Source of the DNA: Veillonella sp. R32
Lineage (GTDB): Bacteria > Bacillota > Negativicutes > Veillonellales > Veillonellaceae
Reading direction: 5' to 3'
Length of the DNA: 64,000 bases
NCBI RefSeq assembly: GCF_010093125.1
Contig: NZ_NMZQ01000011.1
Coordinates: 1-64,000, forward strand
Positions 43,302-53,424 of the stretch are shown here, in pieces. A program made the translations under genes and the position numbers. Position 1 is the stretch's first letter. The number at the start of each line of letters is the position of its first letter. The notes under the pieces are model-generated. The model was not told where the DNA came from. It saw only the letters and a list, made by a program, of their open reading frames with translations, and ran no database searches.

Positions 43302-44741
43302 TTACTTACGTTTTTTGCTAGCTTCATATTCAGCATATACATCGCGGAACTTTTTGAGTTTCAATGTATTCATGTCTTTGGCTTTCACCCAACCACCAAC
43401 AACTGGTAAGAGTTTCGTCCAATCTGCCATTTGACCATTTTTACTCATCAATTTCATGCCGATAGCACCCAATTTGGTACCATAGTCAAATAAGAAGGAA
43501 TTACTGAATACAGTCGCCACTGTTTTGAAAATTGCTTCTTCAGCAGCTGGACGAAGATGCGCTTTATCAGCAATATTAACACGATGTTTCAACAATAATT
43601 CATGGAGTGGAATCTTAACTGGACAATGTTCCCAACATTCGCCACAAAGGGTAGACGCATATGGTAAATCGCCCGCTTTTTCATAACCAACCAATAATGG
43701 TGTCAATACGGCACCCATTGGACCTGGATAAATAGAGCCATACGCATGGCCTGTAATATGACGATATACTGGGCAAATATTCATGCACGCACCACAACGG
43801 ATACAACGAAGCATGGAGTTAAATTCGCCACCTAAAATATTGGAACGACCATTGTCAATAATTACAATATGCAATTCTTCTGGACCATCTGCTTCCCCCG
43901 CTTTAGCAGGACCTGTAATCATAGAGAAGTAGTTGGAAATTTTAGCCCCAACGGAAGAACGAATTAATAATTCCATCATTACATCAAGACCAGCAAAGTC
44001 AGGCACAATACGTTCCATCCCCATAAGACAAATCATTGTCTTAGGCATGGAGCTACTCATACGACCATTACCTTCATTAGATACGATAGTAATTGTCCCT
44101 GTTTCAGCTACAGCGAAGTTACAGCCAGTGAAGCCAATATCTGCTTTAAGGAAACGATCACGAATACGTTTACGTACGAAACGTGTCATTTCTTCTGGAT
44201 CTTCTGTTCCTTCATAGCCTAATTTATCATGGAACGTTTCACGAATACGTTCACGAGCAAAATGCAAGGCTGGTACTACGATATGAGATGGTGGATTCCA
44301 GTCAGCGGTTTGTAGAATAAACTCAGCTAAGTCTGTTTCATTTACTTCTACGCCTGCATTCATCAAGGCTTCGTTCAAGCTAATTTCTTCAGACACCATG
44401 GTCTTACCTTTTACGACCATCTTAGCATTTTTTTCACGAACTACTTGAAGCACATAATCGTTTGCTTCTTTCGCGTCGCGAGCAAAATGTACTTTTGCGC
44501 CAGCTTTTGTTGCATTTTCAGCAAATTGATTTAAATAGTAGTCTAAGTTGCTTAGTACATGGTCACGAAGTTCAGCCGCTTCATCGCGGAATTCTTCCCA
44601 TTCAGGCACTTGGTCAACCAAGGCTTTACGTTTCGCATAAAAAACATCCTGCGCTTTTTGAATGGCCTTTACCTTAAAGTCATTGGCAAGAACATCTGCA
44701 ACGCGAGTTTTAAATGGACGTTGATCATATAAAATAGCCAT
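43302..44741 (-). CDS. lutB: Lactate utilisation iron-sulfur protein B
   Basis: 479 residues: LUD-type N-terminal domain (GFTGCNFAVAETGTITIVSNEGNGRM near 200-225) and two [4Fe-4S] ferredoxin motifs, CIRCGACMNICP (near 312-323) and CGECWEHCP (near 368-376). Length and order match LutB (YvfW). It lies 19 nt after lutA and 12 nt before lutC. Electron acceptor not visible from sequence. Confidence 0.95.
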   Translation of the reverse strand: MAILYDQRPFKTRVADVLANDFKVKAIQKAQDVFYAKRKALVDQVPEWEEFRDEAAELRDHVLSNLDYYLNQFAENATKAGAKVHFARDAKEANDYVLQVVREKNAKMVVKGKTMVSEEISLNEALMNAGVEVNETDLAEFILQTADWNPPSHIVVPALHFARERIRETFHDKLGYEGTEDPEEMTRFVRKRIRDRFLKADIGFTGCNFAVAETGTITIVSNEGNGRMSSSMPKTMICLMGMERIVPDFAGLDVMMELLIRSSVGAKISNYFSMITGPAKAGEADGPEELHIVIIDNGRSNILGGEFNSMLRCIRCGACMNICPVYRHITGHAYGSIYPGPMGAVLTPLLVGYEKAGDLPYASTLCGECWEHCPVKIPLHELLLKHRVNIADKAHLRPAAEEAIFKTVATVFSNSFLFDYGTKLGAIGMKLMSKNGQMADWTKLLPVVGGWVKAKDMNTLKLKKFRDVYAEYEASKKRK

Positions 44742-44760
44742 TTTCAGTTCCTCCTAACGA

Positions 44761-45498
44761 CTAGCGAGAATTTAATAATTCTGCAATGTGCATTACTTTA
44801 ATACGGCGATCAATTTCGCCATCTTTATAGAGACGATCAAGCATACCTTCAATATTCATGAGGCAAGCTTGGTCACTACCAGCTACAACATTAGCACCAG
44901 AATTATAAATATTCATTGCTTTCTCGCGTGTCATAACAGCAGAAATTTCTGGCTGTTTTACCGTAAAGGTACCACCGAAACCACAGCAACCTTCCGCACG
45001 ATTCATAGGTAAGTATTCAAGCCCTTTAATGTTTTCCAACAACTTCATAGGAGGCTCTTTAATCCCCATTAAACGGGTAACGTGGCAGGATTTATGATAC
45101 GTTACTTTATCATTAAACGTAGCCCCTACATCAGTAACCCCTAATACGTTGACAATAAATTCTGTGAACTCATAAATGCGTTCACTTACTTTAGCCGCCC
45201 GTGCTAACCATTCTGGTTCATCCGCCAAAATATGGCGGTATTCATCACGAATCGCAAAGGCACAAGAACCGGACATGCTCACGATATACTCTGCATCTTC
45301 AAAGACTTCAATTGTATTCTTGATAGCCCCTTTAGCCGCATCATTATACCCGGAGTTAACAAACATCTGCCCACAGCATACTTGCTTCTTAGGCACTGTT
45401 AAATCACAGCCCAATCGTTCTAATACCTGTACGCCGGCCATCCCCACATGGGGATAAAACATGTCAATCAAACATTGTGAAAATAAATGAATTTTCAT
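44761..45498 (-). CDS. lutA: Lactate utilisation protein A (CCG-domain subunit)
   Basis: 245 residues, two Cys-rich CCG domains (DUF224). First domain: PKKQVCCGQMFVNSGY; second: YHKSCHVTRLMG and EGCCGFGGTFTVK (near 170-182). These bind the noncanonical iron-sulfur cluster seen in heterodisulfide reductase-type subunits. First gene of lutABC behind a good promoter (45634-45662). Confidence 0.94.
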   Translation of the reverse strand: MKIHLFSQCLIDMFYPHVGMAGVQVLERLGCDLTVPKKQVCCGQMFVNSGYNDAAKGAIKNTIEVFEDAEYIVSMSGSCAFAIRDEYRHILADEPEWLARAAKVSERIYEFTEFIVNVLGVTDVGATFNDKVTYHKSCHVTRLMGIKEPPMKLLENIKGLEYLPMNRAEGCCGFGGTFTVKQPEISAVMTREKAMNIYNSGANVVAGSDQACLMNIEGMLDRLYKDGEIDRRIKVMHIAELLNSR

Positions 45499-45633
45499 TT
45501 CCTCACATCCTCAACTTTCCTACGTACTTACACTTACTTTGATTACCCACACTTGCGCATACTTACTTTAAAAAAACTTCTTCATTACAAAAGACATTTA
45601 AAACTGTATAATCGCACGGAAATCATCACTAAT

Positions 45634-45662
45634 ATTATATAGAATAAAAAAAATTATGTCCA
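45634..45662 (-). promoter_or_regulatory. Promoter of lutABC
   Basis: Minus strand -35 TGGACA (45657-45662), 17-nt T-rich spacer, -10 TATAAT (45634-45639). It leaves a leader of about 130 nt before lutA; no obvious operator palindrome seen in the 410-nt gap. Confidence 0.7.
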
Positions 45663-45803
45663 AAGAATTGCGATATTAGCAACTGTCTTATTCCATATGC
45701 ATTACGCGCATACTTAACATTTATATAAGTAAAATGAATTTATTCTATTCAACTAAAAAGTACTATTTGATAAACCTAGCCATTCATTCCCCTTATATAT
45801 ACC

Positions 45804-45832
45804 TTTAACGGCCTGCTAGTTCGTGATATAAT
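45804..45832 (+). promoter_or_regulatory. Promoter of the SLH-ArnT-SLH locus
   Basis: -35 TTTAAC (45804-45809), 17-nt spacer, -10 TATAAT (45827-45832), about 75 nt upstream of the first SLH gene. Confidence 0.6.
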
Positions 45833-45908
45833 CAAAGTATTCAAACAGAATTTTTTCGATTATCCATGAATCGTTTTACACACTACCAAATTAGAAAGGG
45901 GTTTCACC

Positions 45909-47390
45909 ATGAAAACAAAATCCTTACCATTAGCCCTATTAGTGGCTACCCTATTAACATCTACATCGTTTACTAGTTTAGCCGCTGATGACACAACTGC
46001 GGATACAGCAACGGCTATTGCTGCCACCGCTACAACAGCATCAACGAACGCAACTACCACCACTACAACCACCACGAGCACTACTGTAAAAACAAAAGAA
46101 TTAACCAGCGCGGATAAAGAAAAAGCTGAGCTCGTAACCGAACTAAATAAAAAAGCAGCCGCTTATGAAGCAGAACAAGCAGCTAAGGGCTTCAAAGATG
46201 TAAAAAATCATTGGGCCGCTGTACAAATTAACACATTCTTAGAGGAAGGCATTCTCTCCGGTAATGGGCAAGGTCTATTCCATCCTGATGAAGCTTTAAA
46301 AACAGCGGATGCCGCTTCACTCTACAATAAACTCATTACTGCCGATCAAGCAAAAGCAGCCGCTAAAGCTAAGACAGAAGTAAAAAAATCTAAAAAAACA
46401 GCTACCACAACTGTAAAAGAAATTACTGGCGATGAACTATTAGCCCCCTTTGCTAAAGCAGATACGTTAACACGTGAAGAATTTGCGCAAACCGCAGCTC
46501 AGTATTTAGCCTACAAAGATGACTTAGCTAAAGCCGCTATTAAGAGCAAAACAAAAGCTAACGAATATGCACCGCAAGTAATTGTAGCGCCAGCTGACGT
46601 ATCGTTCCCTGATGAAAATAAAATTGATAGCGACTACAAAGAAGCCATTGTGACCTTAGCTAGCCGTGGCATGATTGCTTCTGGTGGGGACAGTAACTTC
46701 TTCCGCCCAACTGATGACATTACACGCGCCGAAGCGGTTGCCATTTTATTCCGCATTGATAAAAACTTGCCAATCAGCGCCACAACTACTAAAACAACCA
46801 AAGAAGACGCTAATAAAGAATCGACTACAGCCAAAACAAGCACGGCCACCAAGACTAGTGAAAGCAGTACTCCTACCCGTACGGTAACAGCGAAACCAAC
46901 AGCGGCCCTAGAAGACCAATCTGAACTAGAAAATAAAGTATTTAAAAAACTAAACAGCTTATACAAAACACCTGGCAATTTCCAAAACTACGGTGTAATG
47001 TACTGGCAAAATAATGTACTCCATGTAGCTTTCAAGAGCGATGAAGACCTTGCCAAATTTGAAGATATATTGGCTAAAGATGAAAAAAGTACAAACGACG
47101 ATAAATTAATATTAGCTAAACGCATTCATTTAGAATCAACAGAATATAGCCAAGCCGAATATGATCGTATTGAAGCTAATTTCCGTACCTTCTATGCACA
47201 AAAACAACCAGCCGGTACCATTTTAGCCGTCTATCCAAGCGTAGCCCATAATCAATTAGTCGTACGTATCGATAAAGGTTTCGATTACATGAATGATTCC
47301 ATTCGCAGTGCCTTTGGCAACAAAGTACACGTGTTCTTAGTTACTAATAACACTAATACTGATACAACGACCAATACAACTACACGATAA
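45909..47390 (+). CDS. SLH-domain surface protein
   Basis: 493 residues. Signal peptide about 1-25 (ending SLAA), then a Thr/Ala low-complexity linker (about 26-62), a charged helix, SLH-like repeat 1 (GFKDVKNHWAAVQINTFLEEG, about 94-145) and repeat 2 (VSFPDENKIDSDYKEAIVTLASRGMI, about 230-285). A C-terminal domain (about 340-485: MYWQNNVLHVAF, then TILAVYPS and FGNKVHVFL) is shared with the protein at 49188-50489. SLH domains of Negativicutes bind polyamine-carrying peptidoglycan; no OmpM-type barrel is evident. Probably a periplasmic/envelope linker. Confidence 0.88.
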   Translation: MKTKSLPLALLVATLLTSTSFTSLAADDTTADTATAIAATATTASTNATTTTTTTTSTTVKTKELTSADKEKAELVTELNKKAAAYEAEQAAKGFKDVKNHWAAVQINTFLEEGILSGNGQGLFHPDEALKTADAASLYNKLITADQAKAAAKAKTEVKKSKKTATTTVKEITGDELLAPFAKADTLTREEFAQTAAQYLAYKDDLAKAAIKSKTKANEYAPQVIVAPADVSFPDENKIDSDYKEAIVTLASRGMIASGGDSNFFRPTDDITRAEAVAILFRIDKNLPISATTTKTTKEDANKESTTAKTSTATKTSESSTPTRTVTAKPTAALEDQSELENKVFKKLNSLYKTPGNFQNYGVMYWQNNVLHVAFKSDEDLAKFEDILAKDEKSTNDDKLILAKRIHLESTEYSQAEYDRIEANFRTFYAQKQPAGTILAVYPSVAHNQLVVRIDKGFDYMNDSIRSAFGNKVHVFLVTNNTNTDTTTNTTTR

Positions 47391-47409
47391 TTGAAGGAGT
47401 CTTCACTAC

Positions 47410-49107
47410 ATGCTTGCAACACGATTACAACGGCAAGATATCCTCTATTTGAGCGCCATCGGCCTTTGGTTACTCCTCGCCTATGGCCTCTTTACGTGGA
47501 ACTTTCCCATAACGGATACAGTGGAATCTAATTACACCTTAAGTGCCGTCAATATGCTGCAACATCACAGCTATTTATCCCCTATGATCTATGACCAATA
47601 TTGGTATGATAAACCAATTTGGACCTATTGGATGCTAATGGCCTCTTTTAGTGCCTTCGGCGTGTCAGATTTCACGGCACGCCTCCCCTTTATTATTTGT
47701 GCTGTCTTAAACGGCATGATGATGTACTATGGTGTGCGCATTATCACTAACCAGCGTAAGTTAGCCCTTTGGAGCGCTATTCTCTTAGGCACGTCCTTAG
47801 AGTTCTGGTATATTAGCCATGCCATTTTAACCGATGGCTTCCTATTTTTATTCACACAAGGCATCCTATATTTTGCCTATATAGCCCTAGCTACAATTGC
47901 TGAAACGCCTGCTACGTCGGAGCGTTTACAAAAAGCGCAGCGTCCCATAATGTGGGCTTATGCCTTCGCAGGCTTAGCCGTCCTTACCAAGGGACCTGTT
48001 GGGATTGTCTTGCCAGGACTTATCCTATTGGCCTATGTAATCCTATACCAACGCAATAAAGCAGCCTTTACCTTACTCTTTTCACCAAAGGGTTGGCTCC
48101 TATTCGCTTTAGTCGCATTACCTTGGTACCTACTTATGTACGCTTACCACGGTATGGATTTTATTACAGGATTTTTAGGCCTGCACAATGTAATTCGTGC
48201 CACCATTCCAGAACATCCAGAACAAAATTGGTGGTTTCTTTACTTCGTGCTATGGCCAGTGTCCTTACTACCTTGGACGGGCCTTACACTTTACGAATTA
48301 CGCTATGGCCAGCGCAACCCTTGGCGAACCTATTTACTCACTTGGGGCCTAGGCATATTTCTGTTCTATAATCTCATGGCGACAAAATATTTGACCTATA
48401 CCTTCTTATGCCTTATTCCTTTTATTATCTTAACTGCTCAAGGCTATGAAACCTGTAAAAGTCGTCAAGTAAAGAAACCTACTCATAGAGTCCTTTGGTT
48501 ACTCTTAATCCCTGCTACTTTATTCTATCTCATTGTTCTAATCGCCCTCTGGCTATTAGGAGCCCCACAAGCAGCGGACCCTACCAATCCAATAGCTATG
48601 GGCCTATCACAGTTTATAACTATCTTACTCGTAGGGGCTATACTGGCCGCATTACCACTACTTTATGGATGGCTGAAACGACAGCTAACCCTGTCTATGA
48701 AAAGTACGGTCCTTAGTGCCAGTGTGCTCTATCTATTACTGCTTTGTTTATTGCCACCTATCGTAGATGATGCATCAACTGCCCAATTAGCGAACACATT
48801 ACCTTTAACCGCTAATACAAAGGTGTATTACTATCGGGATTATCGTACATCCCTAGTGTATTATAGTAAGCATCCGGTCACACAAATTCTAAATCCCCAC
48901 GAAACAGAATCTATCTGGAGTGAAGGGAAAAATGTAATGCCCGTAGCTACTGTTACGGAAACACTACAAGCTATTCAAGGCAACGATGATTTTATTATTT
49001 GTGTCCCTCGCAAATACAAAGCAGACTTTTTACAAACCTCATTAGGTCAACACGTTAGCCAGTGGGGCCAAGTAGAAAATGTAATTATTTTTAGACCTAA
49101 CCACTAA
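47410..49107 (+). CDS. ArnT/PMT-2-family membrane glycosyltransferase
   Basis: 565 residues with about 11-12 membrane segments. N-terminal pattern ITDTVESNYTLSAVNML and YDQYWYDKPIWTYWMLMASFSAFGVSDFTARLP is the conserved periplasmic loop region of the PMT/ArnT superfamily (GT83-like), in which acidic D/E residues bind polyprenyl-phosphate sugar and metal. The C-terminal 100 residues look extracytoplasmic. It is sandwiched between two related SLH genes, 19 nt after the first, which suggests it glycosylates an envelope component, possibly those proteins or lipid A. The sugar is unknown. Confidence 0.88.
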   Translation: MLATRLQRQDILYLSAIGLWLLLAYGLFTWNFPITDTVESNYTLSAVNMLQHHSYLSPMIYDQYWYDKPIWTYWMLMASFSAFGVSDFTARLPFIICAVLNGMMMYYGVRIITNQRKLALWSAILLGTSLEFWYISHAILTDGFLFLFTQGILYFAYIALATIAETPATSERLQKAQRPIMWAYAFAGLAVLTKGPVGIVLPGLILLAYVILYQRNKAAFTLLFSPKGWLLFALVALPWYLLMYAYHGMDFITGFLGLHNVIRATIPEHPEQNWWFLYFVLWPVSLLPWTGLTLYELRYGQRNPWRTYLLTWGLGIFLFYNLMATKYLTYTFLCLIPFIILTAQGYETCKSRQVKKPTHRVLWLLLIPATLFYLIVLIALWLLGAPQAADPTNPIAMGLSQFITILLVGAILAALPLLYGWLKRQLTLSMKSTVLSASVLYLLLLCLLPPIVDDASTAQLANTLPLTANTKVYYYRDYRTSLVYYSKHPVTQILNPHETESIWSEGKNVMPVATVTETLQAIQGNDDFIICVPRKYKADFLQTSLGQHVSQWGQVENVIIFRPNH

Positions 49108-49187
49108 TCGCTTCGATTAGACTACTTCAGCAAGGCCTAGACTTTTATCTTAATCAACATTATGTTTCATCATTTGGGAGGCTTTTT

Positions 49188-50489
49188 ATGTCCAAGTTTT
49201 TTCACGCAAAACCAGCAACACTACTTTGCGCCTTCATGCTTACAAGCACTACTGTTTGGGCCGATACTGTAATTACTACCACCAATAATGACATAGCGGA
49301 AGATAGCTATGGCCCTGTACGCGTCGTAAAAGAAACCAACAACGAAACTACCTTTAGTCCCTTAACGCTTGACTACTATACGAAAAACAATACGGTACAA
49401 GCTTTAAGTAAGGCTTCTAAGACACAGGACACTAAGCAGGGCATGACGACTAATACCCAACCGTCCGTCTTTCAGGAAGCTCGCAAGTACACCTTCGTAG
49501 ATGTACCAGCTGATTATTGGGCTGCCACCTCTATTGCCGTCATGACTAACCAACAGCTCATTTCAGGCTATAGTGATAATACCTTCCGCCCTGACAAGCC
49601 AATTACGCGCGAAGAAGCAGCCTCCCTCTTCAGTAACCTAATCTCTGATGAATCACCAGTTATGCTAGCAAGCTCTTTCAAAGATATTACCTCTGACCGC
49701 TGGTCCGCTAATGCAATTGAACGAGTAGCCCAATTAAATATCATCAGTGGCTATGGCGATAAAACCTATCGTCCTGAACGTTTCATGTCGCGCCAAGAGT
49801 TTGCTGTAGTAGCGGATAATTACATTCATTATCTCGGCTATACCACGGAAGATCCAACAACCTTAGATGCTATTCATTATAATGACCAAAAATTTATTGC
49901 CCCTTGGGCGCAAGATGCGGTACGCGAATTAGCTAGCCTTGGCTTCTTACACTATCAATCTCGTCTACTTTTTAGCCCAGAGAAATATATTACTCGTGCT
50001 GAAGCTACTGAAATTATGTATCGCGTCACGAATAGTAATTCTGCAGTAGCCTTGCGTGAAAAGATCTTACATCAACAAATTGAAAATAAAATGCTCACTT
50101 TAGTAGCACGCACTTTTGGTAATGATTATGTATTCCGCACCCATGGCGCTATGTTCTGGCAAAATAATAAATTAGTCGCCGCTTTGAAAACGGAAAGTGA
50201 CGCTAAAAAATTAGGGGCTGCTCTCGCCTTTACAAAAGATAAGGATTTAGTCAATAATGTCCAAGTTACGGTAGGCAGCCTAACTGAAATAGAGCTCGGT
50301 AAATTACAAACCGAAGTCGCTTATTTTTATAATCAACAAGAACCAACCGGCTCAATTATTGCCGTAGCGCCTAATAAAAACGCCTCTGGCTTAGTATTAA
50401 CAGTAGATGAGTTAAAAAATGATACTGTAAAAGCCTTTGCCAAGAAGTTTGGGAATAAAGTGGACATTAGCTTGCCTGCTAACAACTAA
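49188..50489 (+). CDS. SLH-domain surface protein, paralogue of 45909-47390
   Basis: 433 residues: signal peptide about 1-25, linker, then three clear SLH repeats (about 100-152 YTFVDVPADYWAATSI, 162-213 SSFKDITSDRWSANAI, 228-280 APWAQDAVRELASLGF). The C-terminal domain (about 295-433) has MFWQNNKLVAALK, SIIAVAPN and FGNKVDISL, paralleling the first SLH protein in the locus. GGGAGG precedes the start. The repeats here are more canonical than in the paralogue. Confidence 0.9.
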   Translation: MSKFFHAKPATLLCAFMLTSTTVWADTVITTTNNDIAEDSYGPVRVVKETNNETTFSPLTLDYYTKNNTVQALSKASKTQDTKQGMTTNTQPSVFQEARKYTFVDVPADYWAATSIAVMTNQQLISGYSDNTFRPDKPITREEAASLFSNLISDESPVMLASSFKDITSDRWSANAIERVAQLNIISGYGDKTYRPERFMSRQEFAVVADNYIHYLGYTTEDPTTLDAIHYNDQKFIAPWAQDAVRELASLGFLHYQSRLLFSPEKYITRAEATEIMYRVTNSNSAVALREKILHQQIENKMLTLVARTFGNDYVFRTHGAMFWQNNKLVAALKTESDAKKLGAALAFTKDKDLVNNVQVTVGSLTEIELGKLQTEVAYFYNQQEPTGSIIAVAPNKNASGLVLTVDELKNDTVKAFAKKFGNKVDISLPANN

Positions 50490-50550
50490 ACACTTCCCCC
50501 GCTTAAAAACTGGCGTAGTCCCGCTAAGCCACACCTATAGTTTTATAAAA

Positions 50551-50625
50551 AAGAGGTCTAAGAGTTTATGTAGAGACCGTTGCTATCTTTCCTAGCCCGG
50601 TCGCGAGTAAACTCTTAGACCTCTT
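50551..50625. terminator. Long bidirectional terminator
   Basis: Eighteen-bp perfect stem (50551-50568 with 50608-50625); nested GACCG/CGGTC pairing in the 39-nt loop. Lies between the convergent SLH gene and malic enzyme gene. Confidence 0.9.
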
Positions 50626-50635
50626 TTATTCAACA

Positions 50636-51817
50636 CTATTTAATTGGTTTGCGGGCTACGCCAGTTTTTACAGCTTCTTCAGCTACTGCTTTTGCCACTG
50701 CCAATGGTACGCGTTCATCAAACGCATTAGCCACTACATAATCTTCACGAAGATCTTCATCAGCTACCAATTCAGCTAATGCATCAGCGGCTGCCAATTT
50801 CATTTCATCGTTAATTTTAGATGCCTGAACATCAATAGCACCACGGAATAAACCAGGGAATACATTTACGTTATTAATCTGGTTTGGTGCATCACTACGG
50901 CCAGTCCCCATGACGCGAACGCCACAAGCTTTAGCATCTTCATACATAGCTTCTGGATTTGGATTTGCCATAGCAAATACGATGGAGTCTTTCGCTAAGT
51001 TTTTCAAAATTTCTTCAGTAAAAGCACCTGCTGCGGATACACCAAGTAATACGTCAGCGCCTTTTGCTACTTCAGCCAAAGTACCCGTCTTTTCTTCTTG
51101 ACCGAGCAATTTAATTAACTCAGCTTGCAAGGAATCAAGACGTTTATAATTCTTATTAAGTACACCAGAACTTACCATTAAGGTAATATCACGAGCACCT
51201 GCTAAATAAAGCAAACGAGCAATATTAGCACCAGCCGCACCAGCACCATTTACAACGATTTTAACCTTGCTTAAATCTTTTTTAACAAAACGAAGCGCTG
51301 CCTTAACACCAGCTAAACAAGCAATTGCTGTACCATGTTGATCATCATGGAATACAGGAATTTCTAATTCTTCTTTTAAGCGATTTTCAATTTCATAGCA
51401 TTTAGGCGATGAAATATCTTCTAAGTTAATACCAGCAAAATTCTTTTGCAATAATTTAACAGTATGAATTAATTCATCCGCATCTTTAGTATCTACTACG
51501 ATAGGCACGCAATCAACATTACCAAAACGTTTGAAAAGTAAGGATTTACCTTCCATAACTGGCATAGCTGCAGCGGCTCCAATATCGCCAAGGCCAAGTA
51601 CACGAGTGCCATCAGATACAACAGCCACCATGTTGCCACGGCAAGTTAAATCAAAGGATAACTCTTCTTTTTCTTTAATGCGTAAGCATGGTTCAGCAAC
51701 ACCAGGCGTATATGCAACAGATAAATCATGCGCATCCTTTAAAGGGTACTTAGTACCTGTTGTTAAAAAGCCTCCTAATTCCAATTTCTTTTGCACTGCT
51801 TCTTCGCGTACGTCCAT
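50636..51817 (-). CDS. Malic enzyme
   Basis: Oxidative decarboxylation of malate to pyruvate, 393 residues, the short bacterial form without a phosphotransacetylase domain. Catalytic Tyr in [11 protein letters not shown] (near 35), [17 protein letters not shown] (near 75-91) with the lysine, metal ligands in [15 protein letters not shown] (near 134) and FHDDQHGTA (near 158), and Rossmann motif [11 protein letters not shown]. It follows speD by 11 nt. NAD versus NADP not determined. Confidence 0.95.
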   Translation of the reverse strand: MDVREEAVQKKLELGGFLTTGTKYPLKDAHDLSVAYTPGVAEPCLRIKEKEELSFDLTCRGNMVAVVSDGTRVLGLGDIGAAAAMPVMEGKSLLFKRFGNVDCVPIVVDTKDADELIHTVKLLQKNFAGINLEDISSPKCYEIENRLKEELEIPVFHDDQHGTAIACLAGVKAALRFVKKDLSKVKIVVNGAGAAGANIARLLYLAGARDITLMVSSGVLNKNYKRLDSLQAELIKLLGQEEKTGTLAEVAKGADVLLGVSAAGAFTEEILKNLAKDSIVFAMANPNPEAMYEDAKACGVRVMGTGRSDAPNQINNVNVFPGLFRGAIDVQASKINDEMKLAAADALAELVADEDLREDYVVANAFDERVPLAVAKAVAEEAVKTGVARKPIK

Positions 51818-51828
51818 GTTTCTGCCTC

Positions 51829-52611
51829 CTATTGTTTTAAGGTTGGTAAATTTCTACCATAAAAAATTTCAGCCATTTCCTGTTTTAATAACTGATTAAT
51901 GTGCTTCCGTTCTTTAGGTGTTAAATCTTCCTCCGTAATGCCAAAGAGATAGTTATTAATATCATATTCTTTGAGCATCATTTTAGTGTGGAAAATATTT
52001 TCCTGATATACGTTAACATCAATCATGTTATACAGATTCTTAGTTTTAGCATCAATATAATTTTGAATGGAGTTAATGCGATGATCAATATAGAGTTTTT
52101 TACCTTGCACATCACGGGTAAAACCACGCACACGATAATCAAGGCTAATAATGTCGGAATCAAAACTACTAATCAAATAATTTAAAGCTTTGAGTGGTGA
52201 AATTTGACCACAAGTCGATACATCAATATCAGCGCGGAATGTACTAATACCGCGATATGGATGACTTTCAGGATAAGTATGCACAGTTAAATGACTTTTA
52301 TCTAAATGGCATACTACGTCTTCTTTCTGAATTTCTTCCTCAGAAATCAAAATAGTCACACTAGCTCCCTGTGGATCATAGTCTTGCTTCGCAATGTTTA
52401 GGACATTGGCCCCAATAATATGAGACACTTCTATCAAAATATCCGTTAGCCGTTGTGCATTATACACTTCATCAATGTATTCGATATACTGCCGTTTTTC
52501 AGCGTCTGTGCGAGTATAACAAATATCATAAATGTTAAAACTCAATGTTTTCGTCAAGTTATTAAAACCGTATAATTTCATTTTCTTAATCGGTTTTACG
52601 GATGTCTCCAT
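51829..52611 (-). CDS. speD: S-adenosylmethionine decarboxylase proenzyme
   Basis: Makes decarboxylated SAM for spermidine synthesis; self-cleaves to form a pyruvoyl cofactor at the serine of [18 protein letters not shown] (near 107). The 260-residue length and segments [35 protein letters not shown] and [14 protein letters not shown] match the E. coli-type (class 1a) enzyme rather than the short Bacillus type. Start placed at ATG 52611: an upstream ATG at 52647 coincides with the expected transcription start, and GAGGAAGG lies before 52611. No speE in the window. Confidence 0.94.
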   Translation of the reverse strand: METSVKPIKKMKLYGFNNLTKTLSFNIYDICYTRTDAEKRQYIEYIDEVYNAQRLTDILIEVSHIIGANVLNIAKQDYDPQGASVTILISEEEIQKEDVVCHLDKSHLTVHTYPESHPYRGISTFRADIDVSTCGQISPLKALNYLISSFDSDIISLDYRVRGFTRDVQGKKLYIDHRINSIQNYIDAKTKNLYNMIDVNVYQENIFHTKMMLKEYDINNYLFGITEEDLTPKERKHINQLLKQEMAEIFYGRNLPTLKQ

Positions 52612-52653
52612 AATGTTCTGTACACCTTCCTCATTCAAAATTCGCATAAATAC

Positions 52654-52682
52654 ATTATATCGAAAGCATTCTTTATATTCAA
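52654..52682 (-). promoter_or_regulatory. Promoter of speD-malic enzyme
   Basis: Minus strand -35 TTGAAT (52677-52682), 17-nt spacer, -10 TATAAT (52654-52659). Transcription should start near 52647, which rules against the ATG there as start unless the mRNA is leaderless. Confidence 0.75.
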
Positions 52683-52719
52683 CACTTTCGATATTTTATT
52701 TTCGCATACATGACCCTAT

Positions 52720-53241
52720 TTAGATTGGTTTTTGCCAAGGTTTTTCCTTTAAGTAATAGAATTGCCCTTTGAAATGTCCATTCTCATAGGTTGCTACGGC
52801 AAAAGTCCCACCTGATTTATCCCTCGGTAAGGCAGGACTCCCTGGATTAATGAATAAACAGCCTTGATGTTCATACATAGCATGATGATGACTATGACCA
52901 GCAATACATAACGTAGCCCCTATGCTAGCACCGGTCGTTAACACTTCTTGAATCCGATTATACGGTAAAAACTGATCCCCATGTGTCATATACACATAAC
53001 TATCTTGAAACGGAATCAATTGTTCCCGCGGTTCCAATGGCCGTTGTCGGTCATTATTGCCACGTACAGCTAGCACAGGCACCATAGTCTGCGTAGCCAT
53101 ATAGCTGGCATCATCGCCATAATCGCCAGCATGAAGCCACAAGTCTAAATTCCAAGTAGCCGTATCCGCTAATATACTGTCAATCACCTCTAAGTACCCA
53201 TGGGTATCGCTTATAATTCCTATACGATGCACTGTACTCAT
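52720..53241 (-). CDS. YfcE/MJ0936-type metallophosphoesterase
   Basis: 173-residue calcineurin-like phosphodiesterase of the YfcE family. All five metal motifs are present: GIISDTHG (8-15), HAGDYGDD, VRGNNDRQ, MTHGDQF and AGHSHHHAMYE. Natural substrate unknown for the family. The gene is preceded on its upstream side by a 10-bp-period repeat tract and followed by the speD promoter. Confidence 0.9.
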   Translation of the reverse strand: MSTVHRIGIISDTHGYLEVIDSILADTATWNLDLWLHAGDYGDDASYMATQTMVPVLAVRGNNDRQRPLEPREQLIPFQDSYVYMTHGDQFLPYNRIQEVLTTGASIGATLCIAGHSHHHAMYEHQGCLFINPGSPALPRDKSGGTFAVATYENGHFKGQFYYLKEKPWQKPI

Positions 53242-53250
53242 ATACGCTCA

Positions 53251-53370
53251 CTTACTTTTATTAACCACTACTTATTTTTACTAACTATTACTTTATATTA
53301 CTTTACACTACTTTATATTAGTAGTTGTTACTTGCTATTACTAACTATTACTAACTATTACTTACTTTTG
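53251..53370. repeat. Ten-bp-period degenerate tandem repeat
   Basis: Twelve consecutive 10-bp units of the type CTAACTATTA / CTTTATATTA / CTTACTTTTA fill 53251-53370 without frame slip; CTAACTATTA occurs exactly at 53281, 53341 and 53351. Lies in the rdgB-phosphoesterase gap and includes the upstream region of the phosphoesterase gene. Confidence 0.85.
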
Positions 53371-53424
53371 CTGGCTTACACTGATTGTATTGTATGTTAG
53401 ATATATTATTTTAAATCTTACCCT

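Noticed and set aside
41001-45498. TcyP-like gene as part of the lut operon (lactate permease)
   Set aside because: A strong terminator separates it from lutC and the sequence fits cystine/dicarboxylate symporters, not LctP or LldP.
45860-46081. Antisense open frame with a poly-Val stretch
   Set aside because: It is the antisense of the Thr/Ala-rich linker of the SLH protein; no ribosome binding site.
53251-53370. Possible CRISPR array
   Set aside because: Units are 10 bp, contiguous and degenerate, with no spacers; not CRISPR.
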